Shown piece after piece: positions 31,825 to 40,246 of a stretch of 64,000 bases of DNA. Both the position numbers and the translations under genes were made by a program. The notes beneath the pieces are model-generated. The model saw only the letters and a list, made by a program, of their open reading frames with translations, did not search any database and was not told the origin of the DNA. The stretch is from G963666535 sp963666535. Lineage in GTDB: Bacteria; Bacillota; Clostridia; Oscillospirales; Oscillospiraceae. The stretch covers positions 1,860,001-1,924,000 of the forward strand of contig OY762913.1 of assembly GCA_963666535.1 (NCBI GenBank). The letters run 5' to 3'. The stretch's first letter is position 1. Each line of letters starts with the position of its first letter.

Positions 31825-31856
31825 GGAAAAAGGGTGGGGGATCCCCCACCCTTTCC
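31825..31856 (-). terminator. Terminator/attenuator between scfA and scfB
   Basis: A near-continuous palindrome (31829-31854) with GGGTGGG/CCCACCC arms, followed on the minus strand by TTTTTCC. It lies between the SCIFF gene stop and the maturase ribosome site, so most transcripts should end here and leave few maturase messages. Confidence 0.8.
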
Positions 31857-31868
31857 ACGGTTCTTTTC

Positions 31869-32012
31869 TTACTTATCGTTTTCGCACTTTTGGTTGGCCA
31901 CCGTGCAAGATGTTTTACACGCGGACTGGCAGGAGGTCTGGCACTCGCCGCAACCGCCCTTAGCAGCACTGCACTTAAGCGTAGCGCCGTTCAGCGTCTT
32001 AATGTGTTTCAT
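31869..32012 (-). CDS. scfA: SCIFF ranthipeptide precursor (47 aa)
   Basis: A 47-residue peptide beginning MKHIKTLN and containing GGCGECQTSCQSACKTSC, the hallmark of six-cysteines-in-forty-five (SCIFF) peptides, which are nearly universal in Clostridia. Cysteines lie at 14, 21, 24, 28, 32, 36 and 43: six at the canonical spacing plus an additional one at 14. Cys32 and Thr37 coincide with the thioether partners reported for CteA. Ribosome site GGAGGGGAAACGA is excellent and a consensus promoter is 33 bases upstream. The maturase gene follows. The mature product is a candidate signalling or surface peptide; its role in this organism is unknown. Confidence 0.96.
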   Translation of the reverse strand: MKHIKTLNGATLKCSAAKGGCGECQTSCQSACKTSCTVANQKCENDK

Positions 32013-32044
32013 TCGTTTCCCCTCCAATATAAAGGTTTAGAAGG

Positions 32045-32073
32045 ATTATAACATATGGAGCGCCCAATTTCAA
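32045..32073 (-). promoter_or_regulatory. Promoter of the SCIFF gene
   Basis: Minus-strand TTGAAA (32068-32073), 17 bases, TATAAT (32045-32050). It abuts the stop codon of the TIGR04086 gene. Confidence 0.88.
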
Positions 32074-32487
32074 TCATTTTCGCCGCTTTTTCTTTGGTTT
32101 CCCGCCTGCAAGGCCAGCTACCGCTCCGCCGCAGAGGCAACTGAGCAGCAGGCGAAATCCGCCCTGCTCCAATGACATGGAATCATAAATTAGAAAGCCG
32201 AGCGTCAGAAGGATCAGAAACAGAACACCGCCTGTGGCTGTCCCCACAAGGAGCGTACGGGACCGGAAACCGCTCACCGCCCACAGCCCGCCGGCAAAGC
32301 TGCCGATCAGGGCGGCCGCCATGCTAATCGTACCGGACCGATCTGCCGGCAGCAACCCATTAGAAACAAACACCGACACCACAAACAGGATTACCAGCGC
32401 AAGGATAAAGCCCCCCAAACCGCCCAGCAATGCCCTAGTTGCCGCACTCATTAAGCTCTTTTTCTGCGGCAGTTCGCTTTTCCGCAT
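32074..32487 (-). CDS. TIGR04086 family membrane protein
   Basis: A 137-residue protein with four hydrophobic helices (about 22-45, 55-72, 78-98, 110-128) and a basic tail GGKPKKKRRK. It matches the YrzE/TIGR04086 family of unknown function, often located next to yajC and the SCIFF genes in Clostridia. The start is the ATG at 32487; GGGGAGGG of its ribosome site is part of the yajC terminator hairpin. Confidence 0.82.
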   Translation of the reverse strand: MRKSELPQKKSLMSAATRALLGGLGGFILALVILFVVSVFVSNGLLPADRSGTISMAAALIGSFAGGLWAVSGFRSRTLLVGTATGGVLFLILLTLGFLIYDSMSLEQGGFRLLLSCLCGGAVAGLAGGKPKKKRRK

Positions 32488-32494
32488 AAAAACA

Positions 32495-32534
32495 CCCTCC
32501 CCACATACCGTTTTTACACCGTATGCGGAGAGGG
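32495..32534 (-). terminator. Terminator of the queA-tgt-yajC operon
   Basis: A 14-bp stem with two imperfect pairs (32495-32508 with 32521-32534), followed on the minus strand by TGTTTTTA. The 3' arm includes the ribosome site of the TIGR04086 gene, so the hairpin could also limit its translation. Confidence 0.65.
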
Positions 32535-32552
32535 CTTGTCCCATGATGGTAA

Positions 32553-32831
32553 TTACTTTTTCTGCTCCTCAATTTGAGTCCCTTTGCTGGAAATCGCCCA
32601 CTTTGCCATCTCAATGCGAACGCGATCCGCGCCACTTTCGATCACAATGCTGTTTTCCTTGACAGCACAGACAGTACCGACAATTCCGCCAATGGTGGTA
32701 ATCTCATCACCAAGAGCCAAGGAGCTGCGAAGCACCTCCAAAGCCTTTTTCTTTTTATTCTCCGGACGAATGAGCATAAAGTAGAAAATTCCAATCAGCG
32801 CGACGATCATAATAATGCTGGTATAATCCAA
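32553..32831 (-). CDS. yajC: Preprotein translocase accessory subunit YajC
   Basis: A 92-residue single-span protein: membrane helix at about 5-22 followed by RPENKKKKAL, then a small soluble domain with LALGDEITTIGGIVGTV and NSIVIES, standard for YajC. It assists SecDF-YidC with the SecYEG channel. It follows tgt, the classic queA-tgt-yajC order. Confidence 0.95.
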   Translation of the reverse strand: MDYTSIIMIVALIGIFYFMLIRPENKKKKALEVLRSSLALGDEITTIGGIVGTVCAVKENSIVIESGADRVRIEMAKWAISSKGTQIEEQKK

Positions 32832-32919
32832 AATTAGTCCCTCCTAAATGTGTTAATTTGAAACAGTAGTGCTATTATACCGTCAAACTGAATCCTTGGC
32901 AAGGCTTTTCGTAATTAAA

Positions 32920-34056
32920 TCAATTTGCGCGGCCGCTCAGCTTTTTGGAATACTCCTGTCGAAAGGCTTCAAAAGCCCCCTCGTCCAAAGCTGTTCGAAT
33001 GCGTTCCATCAGAGAATTGTAGAAGTAGAGATTATGCATCACCGCAAGGCGCATGGCCAGCATCTCCTCCGCCACAAAAAGGTGACGAAGATACGCCCTT
33101 GAAAACGACTGGCAAACAGGACAATCACAGTGTCCGTCGATTGCACGACCATCCAGTTTGAATTTTTCATTTTTAATATTGATGGCCCCCGCCCAAGTAA
33201 ACAACTTTCCGTGCCGGGCATTGCGTGCCGGCATGACGCAATCGAAGAAATCTACGCCCCGTGCAACGCTCTCAATGATGTTTGATGGCGTTCCTACACC
33301 CATAAGATAGCGTGGCTTCTCCTGCGGCATAAACGGCTCCACCGCGTCAATGATGTCGTACATCACCTGCGTTTCCTCGCCCACCGCCAAGCCACCGATG
33401 GCAAACCCTTCACAGTCCAGCTTTGCGATCTCCTTCATATGCCAGACGCGAAGGTCGGCGTAGGTCCCGCCCTGATTGATCCCAAAAAGCATCTGCTGCC
33501 GATTGATGGTGTCTGGCAAGGAGTTTAGCCTGTCATGCTCTGATTTGCAGCGTTCCAGCCACCGCAATGTCCGCTCGCAGGACGCTTTTACATACTCGTA
33601 GGGCGCTGGGTTTTCCACGCACTCGTCAAAGGCCATGGCAATATCGGAGCCAAGGTTGGACTGGATCTGCATGCTCTCTTCCGGCCCCATAAAAATACGG
33701 TGGCCGTCAATGTGAGAGGCAAAGGTGACCCCCTCCTCTGTGATTTTCCGCAGGCCGGAAAGAGAAAATACCTGAAATCCGCCGCTGTCTGTCAGGATGG
33801 GGCCGTCCCAATCCATAAACCGATGCAGTCCGCCCAGTTGACGCACCACACTGTCGCCGGGACGCAGGTGCAGATGATAGGTGTTGGAAAGTTCAATTTG
33901 ACAGCCAAGTTTTTTCAAATCGTGGGCGGATACCGCCCCCTTGATGGCACCCTGTGTCCCCACATTCATAAACACCGGTGTCTGCACGGTGTCACCATGG
34001 GCACAGGTGAATTCGCCGCGTCGTGCGATTCCCTCTCGTTTCGTGACCTTGAACAC
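32920..34056 (-). CDS. tgt: tRNA-guanine transglycosylase Tgt
   Basis: Exchanges guanine 34 for preQ1 in tRNAs with GUN anticodons. The 378-residue protein shows TILTDSGGFQVFSL, MAFDECVENP, GINQGG, GIGGLAVGE-type GFAIGGLAVGE, FDCVMPARNARHG with the nucleophile aspartate, and the zinc site CDCPVC...YLRHL. GTG start with AAGGAG seven bases upstream. It follows the frameshifted TfoX-C-like gene by 11 bases. Confidence 0.97.
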   Translation of the reverse strand: MFKVTKREGIARRGEFTCAHGDTVQTPVFMNVGTQGAIKGAVSAHDLKKLGCQIELSNTYHLHLRPGDSVVRQLGGLHRFMDWDGPILTDSGGFQVFSLSGLRKITEEGVTFASHIDGHRIFMGPEESMQIQSNLGSDIAMAFDECVENPAPYEYVKASCERTLRWLERCKSEHDRLNSLPDTINRQQMLFGINQGGTYADLRVWHMKEIAKLDCEGFAIGGLAVGEETQVMYDIIDAVEPFMPQEKPRYLMGVGTPSNIIESVARGVDFFDCVMPARNARHGKLFTWAGAINIKNEKFKLDGRAIDGHCDCPVCQSFSRAYLRHLFVAEEMLAMRLAVMHNLYFYNSLMERIRTALDEGAFEAFRQEYSKKLSGRAN

Positions 34057-34067
34057 GGGATAACTCC

Positions 34068-34324
34068 TTACTTGAGCGACTGAAAAAAGGTTTTCAGTTC
34101 CGCTTTCTTTTCCGGGGTAAGCTGAGTCTTTCTCACGCCTTCCACAGCGCCTTCTATCGCTTCCAGTTGATGCAAACAGGCCCCGCCGTCCACCTTCAAC
34201 CGAATTTGAAGAAATGCCGCCCGTGTTCCCACCGCGCGCAGCTGCTCGGGCGTTTCAATCCCGCTTGCTGAAGATTTCGCTTTAAAACAGGTCCAATATT
34301 GGGCAAAGCTTGTAAATCAGACAT
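34068..34324 (-). pseudogene. TfoX/Sxy C-terminal-domain gene interrupted by a one-base frameshift
   Basis: From ATG 34324 (ribosome site GAGGAGGAAG) the reading gives MSDLQALPNIGPVLKRNLQQAG, typical of the TfoX C-terminal helix-hairpin-helix family, then derails and stops at residue 43. In the -1 frame the family sequence continues as IETPEQLRAVGTRAAFLQIR, later LHQLEAIEGAVEG and KAELKTFFQSL, ending at TAA 34068-34070. The break is at about 34260, within GCGGG; one missing base restores an intact protein of about 85 residues. No slippery heptamer is visible, so a real mutation or an assembly error is more likely than programmed shifting. It lies in the queA-tgt operon. Confidence 0.85.
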
Positions 34325-34335
34325 ACGCTTCCTCC

Positions 34336-35361
34336 TCAACAAATGAACATCGCATCACCAAAGCTAAAAAAGCGATAGCGCTGCCGCACCGCTTCCTCAT
34401 AGGCGGCTAAAACGTGCCCCCGCCCGGCAAGGGCGGAAACGAGCATGATGAGTGTACTCTCCGGCAGATGGAAATTCGTAATCAGGCAGTCCAGCACCTT
34501 GAACTGATAACCGGGGTAAATATAAATATTTGTCCACCCCGCACTGGCCTTTACCGTCCCGTCCTCATTGGCCCAAGATTCCAGAGTTCGGCACGAGGTT
34601 GTCCCCACGCAGATGACCCGTCCGCCGCCCGCCTTGGTCCGGTTAATCAGATCGGCCGTTTCCTGTGGAATGACACAGTATTCGCTGTGCATCTCGTGGT
34701 CTGTGATCTCCGCCTCCTTCACCGGGCGAAAGGTACCCAATCCCACGTGGAGCGTCACATATCCCACCCCAATGCCCATAGCAGAGATTTTCCCCAGCAG
34801 TTCATTGGTAAAGTGCAACCCTGCAGTTGGCGCGGCGGCGGAGCCTAAAACCTTGGAATAGACTGTTTGATACCGCTCCTGATCCTGCAGCTCCTCCTTG
34901 ATATAGGGGGGCAGCGGCATCTTTCCCAAATGCTCCAAAACCTCAAGAAATATCCCTTCATACGCAAACCGTACCAGACGGTTGCCGCCCTCTACCTCGT
35001 CAATGATTTCGGCGGTTAACTCCCCGTTACCAAAGCTGACGCGAGCGCCCGGACGCAGCTTTTTCCCCGGGCGCACCAGGCACTCCCACACCTTATCTCC
35101 CCTGTCGATGAGCAGCAGGATCTCGCAGGCGCCTCCACCGGGAAGCCGCTGCCCCAATAGTCTTGCCGGCAGAACCCGAGAATCGTTTAAAATCAAGCAG
35201 TCCTTTGGAGTCAGGAAATCCGGCAGCTCATAAAAATGCCGGTGGTCCCACTCGCCCGTGGTTTTATTTAGCACCAGCAGGCGGGACGCGTCCCGCTGCT
35301 GGATGGGAGTTTGGGCGATGAGTTCCTCCGGCAGGTCAAATTTAAAATCAGATGTCTTCAA
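34336..35361 (-). CDS. queA: S-adenosylmethionine:tRNA ribosyltransferase-isomerase QueA
   Basis: Transfers the ribosyl part of SAM to preQ1-tRNA, forming epoxyqueuosine. The 341-residue protein has the family opening MKTSDFKFDLPEELIAQTP, DASRLL, NDSRVLPARLLG, GSAAAPTAGLHFT, and the late GWTNIYIYPGYQF and TNFHLPESTL blocks. Its stop codon overlaps the ribosome site of the frameshifted gene that follows. Confidence 0.98.
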   Translation of the reverse strand: MKTSDFKFDLPEELIAQTPIQQRDASRLLVLNKTTGEWDHRHFYELPDFLTPKDCLILNDSRVLPARLLGQRLPGGGACEILLLIDRGDKVWECLVRPGKKLRPGARVSFGNGELTAEIIDEVEGGNRLVRFAYEGIFLEVLEHLGKMPLPPYIKEELQDQERYQTVYSKVLGSAAAPTAGLHFTNELLGKISAMGIGVGYVTLHVGLGTFRPVKEAEITDHEMHSEYCVIPQETADLINRTKAGGGRVICVGTTSCRTLESWANEDGTVKASAGWTNIYIYPGYQFKVLDCLITNFHLPESTLIMLVSALAGRGHVLAAYEEAVRQRYRFFSFGDAMFIC

Positions 35362-35381
35362 CTTGTTATTCTGCCTTTCGT

Positions 35382-37055
35382 TCAGCCGGTTTTGCCAATG
35401 GTCACACCGGTAAAATAGTTTTTCAGGATATCCGTATAGCTATACCCAAGCCGCGCCATTGCGTTGGCGCCCCACTGACTGAGCCCCACAAGATGGCCGT
35501 ATCCACTTCCTGTAATGGAAAAGGAATTGGAACTGGTCGCAGCAGCGATCGCGGCTGTGCTGCCCGCGCCTGTAATGGCGTATGGCGCGGTGGCAGAGAT
35601 GGTTGAAATCTTTCCCTTGCCGCTGATGGCGCACACGCCGGACAGGCTGGGCAGAGAGGCTCCGCTACAATTAATATAGTAGCCAGACGCTGTGCCACCG
35701 CTGACCGCGTAGCGCATCGACCGCAACCCAAGCATATTGCGAATATACGTCTCTCGGGTAAAGGTCTGGGTCTTCCCGTTGGCATAGGTAAATTTAATCT
35801 CGATGGCGTTGCCTGTACCGGAATAAGAAGACACCTGGAAATTGGTCACCGCTGTTCCGATGCAATAGCCCTTGGCCTGCAGGATTTTTGTCAACTCATC
35901 GGCCGTATAGCTGACATTCCAACTATAGTTGGATATACTGCTGGAAATCGTCACTTCGTATGGATCCACCACGCCGACCAAATAGGGATGTTTGGTGGAA
36001 CCCCATACATTTTCCACACTTTCACTTCCCCCGCCGTTGCTGGAGTAGTAAAACGTTTCAGCCATGGCACCGGCATACCATATAAAAATGCCCGCCGTTT
36101 CCGTGACCGCGCTGTTGCTGGTATCCGTGGGGGCAATACCGCCACTGCCCACGCCGTAATACACTTGACAATCGGTGGTGTTGCACAAATCAAACCCATA
36201 GGATGCGTGCTTATTTAAGTTCATCATGGCGTAAGTGCGGGCACAGACCGCCTGCGCCTTCAATGCCTCTGCGGGCCAAGAGCCACTCATTTCGTAGGGG
36301 ACCACGCCCTTGAGATAAGTTTCCAGCGGCACAAAGTTAACCACGGTCAAGTCGCCGCCGCCGAGGCGCTGATACTGGAAGCCACCGTAATACTTAAACC
36401 CCTTGAACCAGGTGCGGTTTTCTGTGGAGTCGTCAAGTCCGGGCAAAATTCCAAGGCTACAGCTGCTTCCTCCGTCAAACTGGAATAAAATAGAGGCGGT
36501 GCCGGTCTTTGTAACAGAAACGGCATAGGGGCTTCCTTCCACCACCGAAGCGCCGCTCATCCCCAAGCTTTGCAGCGCGGAGGTTGCAGCTGCGGAGGTT
36601 GCATAGGAACCGACTCTAACGTAAAACGTTCCATTCACCCATGTGGGATATGCGTTGGCAATCCCGCCTGCTGCCGCCTGTGCCGCATCAAACCCGGAAT
36701 AGGGGTTTGCCAACTGGATATAATAGCAGCCAATCACACTGAAGGAAGTTGAGGGCGCGGTGCCAGAGTATTTGGTGCCGGAAAGATAGGTGTTCTGCGT
36801 TTTTAGCATAGTCAGCTGCGTCTGCACAGTATAGCCCAGCTGAACAAAATCATAATTGCCGTCAAAATACCCCAGGCGGTAACCGCTTCCGTATCCGGTG
36901 TTATTCTCCAGATTGGCAGAAAGTAAAGCGCCGCTGCCATAGGCCAGTCCAATACGCAGCGTGGGGTTTGTCCCCCCTGTAATTGCAGCCGCAGATGGAA
37001 TACAAAGCGTTAGCGCAAAGAAGAGCGTTACAAATTGCATTATTTTCCGTTTCAT
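35382..37055 (-). CDS. SpoIID/LytB domain protein with SPOR-like region
   Basis: A 557-residue secreted protein. Signal peptide MKRKIMQFVTLFFALTLCIPSAAA; a SPOR-like peptidoglycan-binding region around residues 110-190 (YYIQLANPYSG, FYVRVGSYATSAAATSAL); then a SpoIID domain with LKGVVPYEMSGSWPAEALKAQAVCART, containing the expected catalytic glutamate, QVYYGVG, and the C-terminal GSGYGHLVGLSQWGA. SpoIID proteins are lytic transglycosylases acting on denuded glycan strands in engulfment. The size and SPOR region suggest a paralog of SpoIID rather than the core protein; this is inference. The ATG at 37055 is chosen because it begins the signal peptide. Confidence 0.88.
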   Translation of the reverse strand: MKRKIMQFVTLFFALTLCIPSAAAITGGTNPTLRIGLAYGSGALLSANLENNTGYGSGYRLGYFDGNYDFVQLGYTVQTQLTMLKTQNTYLSGTKYSGTAPSTSFSVIGCYYIQLANPYSGFDAAQAAAGGIANAYPTWVNGTFYVRVGSYATSAAATSALQSLGMSGASVVEGSPYAVSVTKTGTASILFQFDGGSSCSLGILPGLDDSTENRTWFKGFKYYGGFQYQRLGGGDLTVVNFVPLETYLKGVVPYEMSGSWPAEALKAQAVCARTYAMMNLNKHASYGFDLCNTTDCQVYYGVGSGGIAPTDTSNSAVTETAGIFIWYAGAMAETFYYSSNGGGSESVENVWGSTKHPYLVGVVDPYEVTISSSISNYSWNVSYTADELTKILQAKGYCIGTAVTNFQVSSYSGTGNAIEIKFTYANGKTQTFTRETYIRNMLGLRSMRYAVSGGTASGYYINCSGASLPSLSGVCAISGKGKISTISATAPYAITGAGSTAAIAAATSSNSFSITGSGYGHLVGLSQWGANAMARLGYSYTDILKNYFTGVTIGKTG

Positions 37056-37268
37056 ATTGCGCCCCATTTCTCCAAATCGTTCAGCACCTCTTTCGTTGAC
37101 ACCGCAGGTCAAAAGTGCTAAAATGATTTAATACATATGTATAAGGATCATGAAATATCTATCTGTAGTTCAAACATACATTTGATGCTATTATAGTACA
37201 AAATTCACCTTCTTGGCAACCTTTGTTTTCTTCGGGAAATGAGAAAAAACGTTGCCGGTTCTGAATAG

Positions 37269-37274
37269 TATAAT
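37269..37274 (+). promoter_or_regulatory. Possible -10 box of the asd-dapA-dapB operon
   Basis: TATAAT lies 26 bases before the asd ATG, but no convincing -35 box is present at 16-18 bases; TTGCCG at 37252 is too near. The 244-base intergenic region with the divergent spoIID-like gene shows no lysine riboswitch. Confidence 0.35.
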
Positions 37275-37299
37275 AGCGGAAAAAGTGGAGGTCATTGAA

Positions 37300-38385
37300 A
37301 TGGGAAAGTATAAAGTTGGAATTATCGGCGGCACCGGCATGGTCGGACAGCGTTTTGTCACGTTAACGCAGAACCATCCTTGGTTTGAGCTAACCGTGAT
37401 CGCGGCCAGTGCCCGTTCCACCGGAAAAACATATGAAGAGGCCGTCGGTGCTCGGTGGGCCATGGATACCCCCATGCCCGAAGCCGTAAAAAAGCTCATC
37501 GTCATGAACGCCGAGGACGACGTGGAAAAAATCGCCTCAATGGTTGACTTTGTCTTTTCCGCCGTTGATATGAAAAAAGAGGAGATTAAGGCGCTGGAAG
37601 AGCGTTACGCCAAAGCCGAGTGCCCTGTGGTCTCCAACAATTCCGCCCACCGCTGGACGCCTGATGTGCCCATGGTCATCCCGGAGATCAACCCCGAGCA
37701 CATCGAGGTCATTGAAAACCAGAAAAAACGACTTGGCACCAAGCGCGGCTTTATTGCAGTCAAGTCCAACTGCTCCATCCAAAGCTATGTTCCCGCCCTG
37801 TCTCCCATGCGGGCATTTGGCATTGAGAAAATTTTAGTATGTACCTATCAGGCCATTTCCGGTGCCGGCAAGACCTTTGACACCTGGCCCGAAATGCTGG
37901 ATAACGTCATCCCCTACATTGGCGGCGAGGAGGAAAAATCCGAGCAGGAGCCGCTGAAGGTTTGGGGCAAGGTGGAAAATGGGGTCATCGTCAATGCTCC
38001 CGCCCCCGCCATCACTGCCCAGTGCCTGCGCGTACCTGCCTCGAACGGCCACATGGGCGCTGTGTTTGTCTCCTTCGCTCAAAAGCCCTCTATGGACGAG
38101 ATGAAAAAAATCTGGGCCGAATTTAAGGGTGTTCCGCAAGAATTGAACCTCCCCACCGCACCCAAGCAGTTCCTGAATTATTTTGAGGATGACAATCGTC
38201 CCCAAACCAAGTTGGATCGCGATATGGAAGGCGGCATGGCCATCTCCATCGGCCGTCTGCGCCCCGACACCCAGTATGACTACAAGTTTGTCTGCCTGTC
38301 CCACAACACACTGCGTGGTGCGGCGGGCGGCGCGGTTTTGCTGGCCGAGCTTCTTTGCGCCAAAGACTATATCGTCAGGCGCTAA
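37300..38385 (+). CDS. asd: Aspartate-semialdehyde dehydrogenase
   Basis: Reduces aspartyl phosphate to the semialdehyde for lysine/diaminopimelate, threonine and methionine. A 361-residue protein: GIIGGTGMVGQRF nucleotide-binding loop, catalytic cysteine in SNCSIQ near residue 155, QAISGAGK, LRVPASNGHMGAV with the catalytic histidine. The pattern resembles the longer archaeal/fungal-type enzymes rather than the enterobacterial form. The start is the ATG at 37300 with GGAGG eight bases upstream. First gene of asd-dapA-dapB. Confidence 0.96.
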   Translation: MGKYKVGIIGGTGMVGQRFVTLTQNHPWFELTVIAASARSTGKTYEEAVGARWAMDTPMPEAVKKLIVMNAEDDVEKIASMVDFVFSAVDMKKEEIKALEERYAKAECPVVSNNSAHRWTPDVPMVIPEINPEHIEVIENQKKRLGTKRGFIAVKSNCSIQSYVPALSPMRAFGIEKILVCTYQAISGAGKTFDTWPEMLDNVIPYIGGEEEKSEQEPLKVWGKVENGVIVNAPAPAITAQCLRVPASNGHMGAVFVSFAQKPSMDEMKKIWAEFKGVPQELNLPTAPKQFLNYFEDDNRPQTKLDRDMEGGMAISIGRLRPDTQYDYKFVCLSHNTLRGAAGGAVLLAELLCAKDYIVRR

Positions 38386-38421
38386 GGTTTCCCGCCTTCA
38401 ACTGAAAGGAATGATATTGGA

Positions 38422-39312
38422 ATGAGAGAACCTGTTTTCACCGGGGCCTGCCCGGCGCTTGTTACTCCCTTTGACCAGAACGGCAATATTAACTATGATG
38501 CGTTTGGTACGCTGATCGACAATCAAATTGACGCTGGTGTGGACGCTGTTTGCGTCTGTGGCACCACCGGTGAGTCTGCGACGATGAGTATTCGGGAGCA
38601 TATCGCGGCTGTAGAATTCTGTGTCAAGCGCGTGAATCATCGTGTAAAGGTCATCGCCGGCGCAGGCAGCAACGACACCTCTGCCGCCGTTTATCTCTCC
38701 CAGCATGCACAGGATTCAGGCGCTGATGCGCTCCTGCTGGTCACCCCCTATTATAACAAGGCAAGCCAGACCGGTCTTGTCAAACACTACGAATACATTG
38801 CCGACCGTGTGAATGTACCCATCATGCTCTACAACGTGCCCAGTCGCACCGGCGTTTCCTTTGCCGCGGATACTTATCAGATACTGGCCCAGAATCCCAA
38901 AATTAACGGTGTGAAAGAGGCCTCCGGCAACTTCTCCTTGCTGGCCCACACCCGTTATCTTTGCGGCGACGACTTCTACATTTGGTCCGGCAATGACGAT
39001 CAGGTGGTCCCTATGATGGCGCTTGGAGCCAAGGGCGTGATCTCGGTGGTGTCCAACATTGCGCCCGACGTGATGGTGAATATGTCTCATCTGTGTCTGG
39101 AAGGCAACTTTGATGCCGCTTCCAAGCTGCAAATCGACTACATGGATTTGATCGACTCACTGTTCATCGAGGTTAACCCCATCCCCATCAAGGTTGCCAT
39201 GAATATGCTGGGCATGGAGGCCGGACCCCTGCGCCTGCCCCTGTGCGAAATGTCCCCCAAGAACGAAGATATCCTGCGGCAGTCTCTGGTCCGCATGGGC
39301 CTGTTGAAGTAA
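38422..39312 (+). CDS. dapA: 4-Hydroxy-tetrahydrodipicolinate synthase DapA
   Basis: Condenses pyruvate with aspartate semialdehyde. The 296-residue TIM barrel has the GTTGES substrate loop, the catalytic tyrosine in MLYNVPSRTG, and the Schiff-base lysine in NGVKEASGN. GAAAGGAATG ribosome region before the ATG; 36 bases after asd. All active-site motifs intact. Confidence 0.98.
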   Translation: MREPVFTGACPALVTPFDQNGNINYDAFGTLIDNQIDAGVDAVCVCGTTGESATMSIREHIAAVEFCVKRVNHRVKVIAGAGSNDTSAAVYLSQHAQDSGADALLLVTPYYNKASQTGLVKHYEYIADRVNVPIMLYNVPSRTGVSFAADTYQILAQNPKINGVKEASGNFSLLAHTRYLCGDDFYIWSGNDDQVVPMMALGAKGVISVVSNIAPDVMVNMSHLCLEGNFDAASKLQIDYMDLIDSLFIEVNPIPIKVAMNMLGMEAGPLRLPLCEMSPKNEDILRQSLVRMGLLK

Positions 39313-39323
39313 GGGCCGCCGCG

Positions 39324-40085
39324 ATGCTGAAGATAATTATTTCCGGCTGCAATGGCCGTATGGGGCGAGTGGTCGAGTCGCTCTGCGCCGCCGATGGAGG
39401 GCTTTCCGTTGTTGCGGGGTTCGACGTTTTGGGAACCGGAGAGCATGACTATCCCGTCTACACGTCCCCTTCCCAGTTTACCGGAGAGGCGGACGCGGTC
39501 ATTGATTTTTCTAATCCCGCCGCTCTTCCCGCACTGCTGGATTTTGCCCTGGTTCGGCACATTCCGCTGGTGCTTTCCACCACTGGCTATACGGCCGAGC
39601 AGGTTGCCGCCATCGGTGCCGCGGCACAGAGAGTCCCCATTTTCCGCTCGGCCAATATGTCACTGGGCATTAACGTCCTGCTGGATCTGGTTAAAAAGGC
39701 CGCTGCCGTGCTGGAGGATAGCTGCGACATAGAAATTGTAGAACGTCACCACAATAAAAAGGTAGACGCTCCCAGCGGTACCGCCCTCATGATCGCCGAC
39801 GCCATGGCTGGCGCTATGAAGCGGGAATCAGAATACGTTTACGACCGGCACAGTGTCCGAAAGCCCCGGGACAAGAAGGAACTGGGTATTTCCGCCGTCC
39901 GGGGCGGCACTATCGTGGGCGTTCATGAAATCATTTTCGCCGGTCACGACGAGATTATTGAGATCAAGCACACCGCCTTGAGCCGCGAAATCTTTGCCCA
40001 GGGAGCGGTAGAAGCGGCAAAGTATATTGCCACCGTTACCAAACCTGGCGTGTATGACATGTCCATGCTGGTGTCAAATAAATAA
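39324..40085 (+). CDS. dapB: 4-Hydroxy-tetrahydrodipicolinate reductase DapB
   Basis: Reduces the DapA product with NAD(P)H. The 253-residue protein shows SGCNGRMGR, LSTTGYT, SANMSLGIN, the catalytic ERHHNKKVDAPSGTA block and HEIIFAGHDE. The start is the ATG at 39324, 11 bases after dapA; a longer reading inside dapA is rejected because the Rossmann strand begins exactly here. Next expected step in the pathway may be served by the aminotransferase at 1494-2666. Confidence 0.98.
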   Translation: MLKIIISGCNGRMGRVVESLCAADGGLSVVAGFDVLGTGEHDYPVYTSPSQFTGEADAVIDFSNPAALPALLDFALVRHIPLVLSTTGYTAEQVAAIGAAAQRVPIFRSANMSLGINVLLDLVKKAAAVLEDSCDIEIVERHHNKKVDAPSGTALMIADAMAGAMKRESEYVYDRHSVRKPRDKKELGISAVRGGTIVGVHEIIFAGHDEIIEIKHTALSREIFAQGAVEAAKYIATVTKPGVYDMSMLVSNK

Positions 40086-40093
40086 TTAACATA

Positions 40094-40137
40094 GGAAAAC
40101 GGCTCCCCTTCGGTATCACCTTTGGGAAGCCGTTTCC
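40094..40137 (+). terminator. Imperfect hairpin after dapB
   Basis: A GGAAAACGGCT / AGCCGTTTCC stem with slightly imperfect pairing immediately follows dapB, without a strong T-run. Confidence 0.5.
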
Positions 40138-40152
40138 ATCTATTATCCTGTC

Positions 40153-40178
40153 GTCGCTTCATCAGAAGCGACTTTTTG
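40153..40178 (+). terminator. Intrinsic terminator of asd-dapA-dapB
   Basis: Perfect 8-bp stem GTCGCTTC/GAAGCGAC (40153-40160 with 40165-40172), 4-base loop, then TTTTTG. Confidence 0.85.
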
Positions 40179-40246
40179 TATCTCCACACGCACAAAACAA
40201 GCACTGCCTGTGGTTTCCCAATCCAGTACATGATAATAATTATTGA

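Noticed and set aside
34240..34280. Programmed -1 frameshifting in the TfoX-C-like gene.
   Set aside because: The shift point has no X-XXY-YYZ slippery heptamer and I saw no clear stimulatory structure. Mutation or sequence error is simpler, though reads should be checked.
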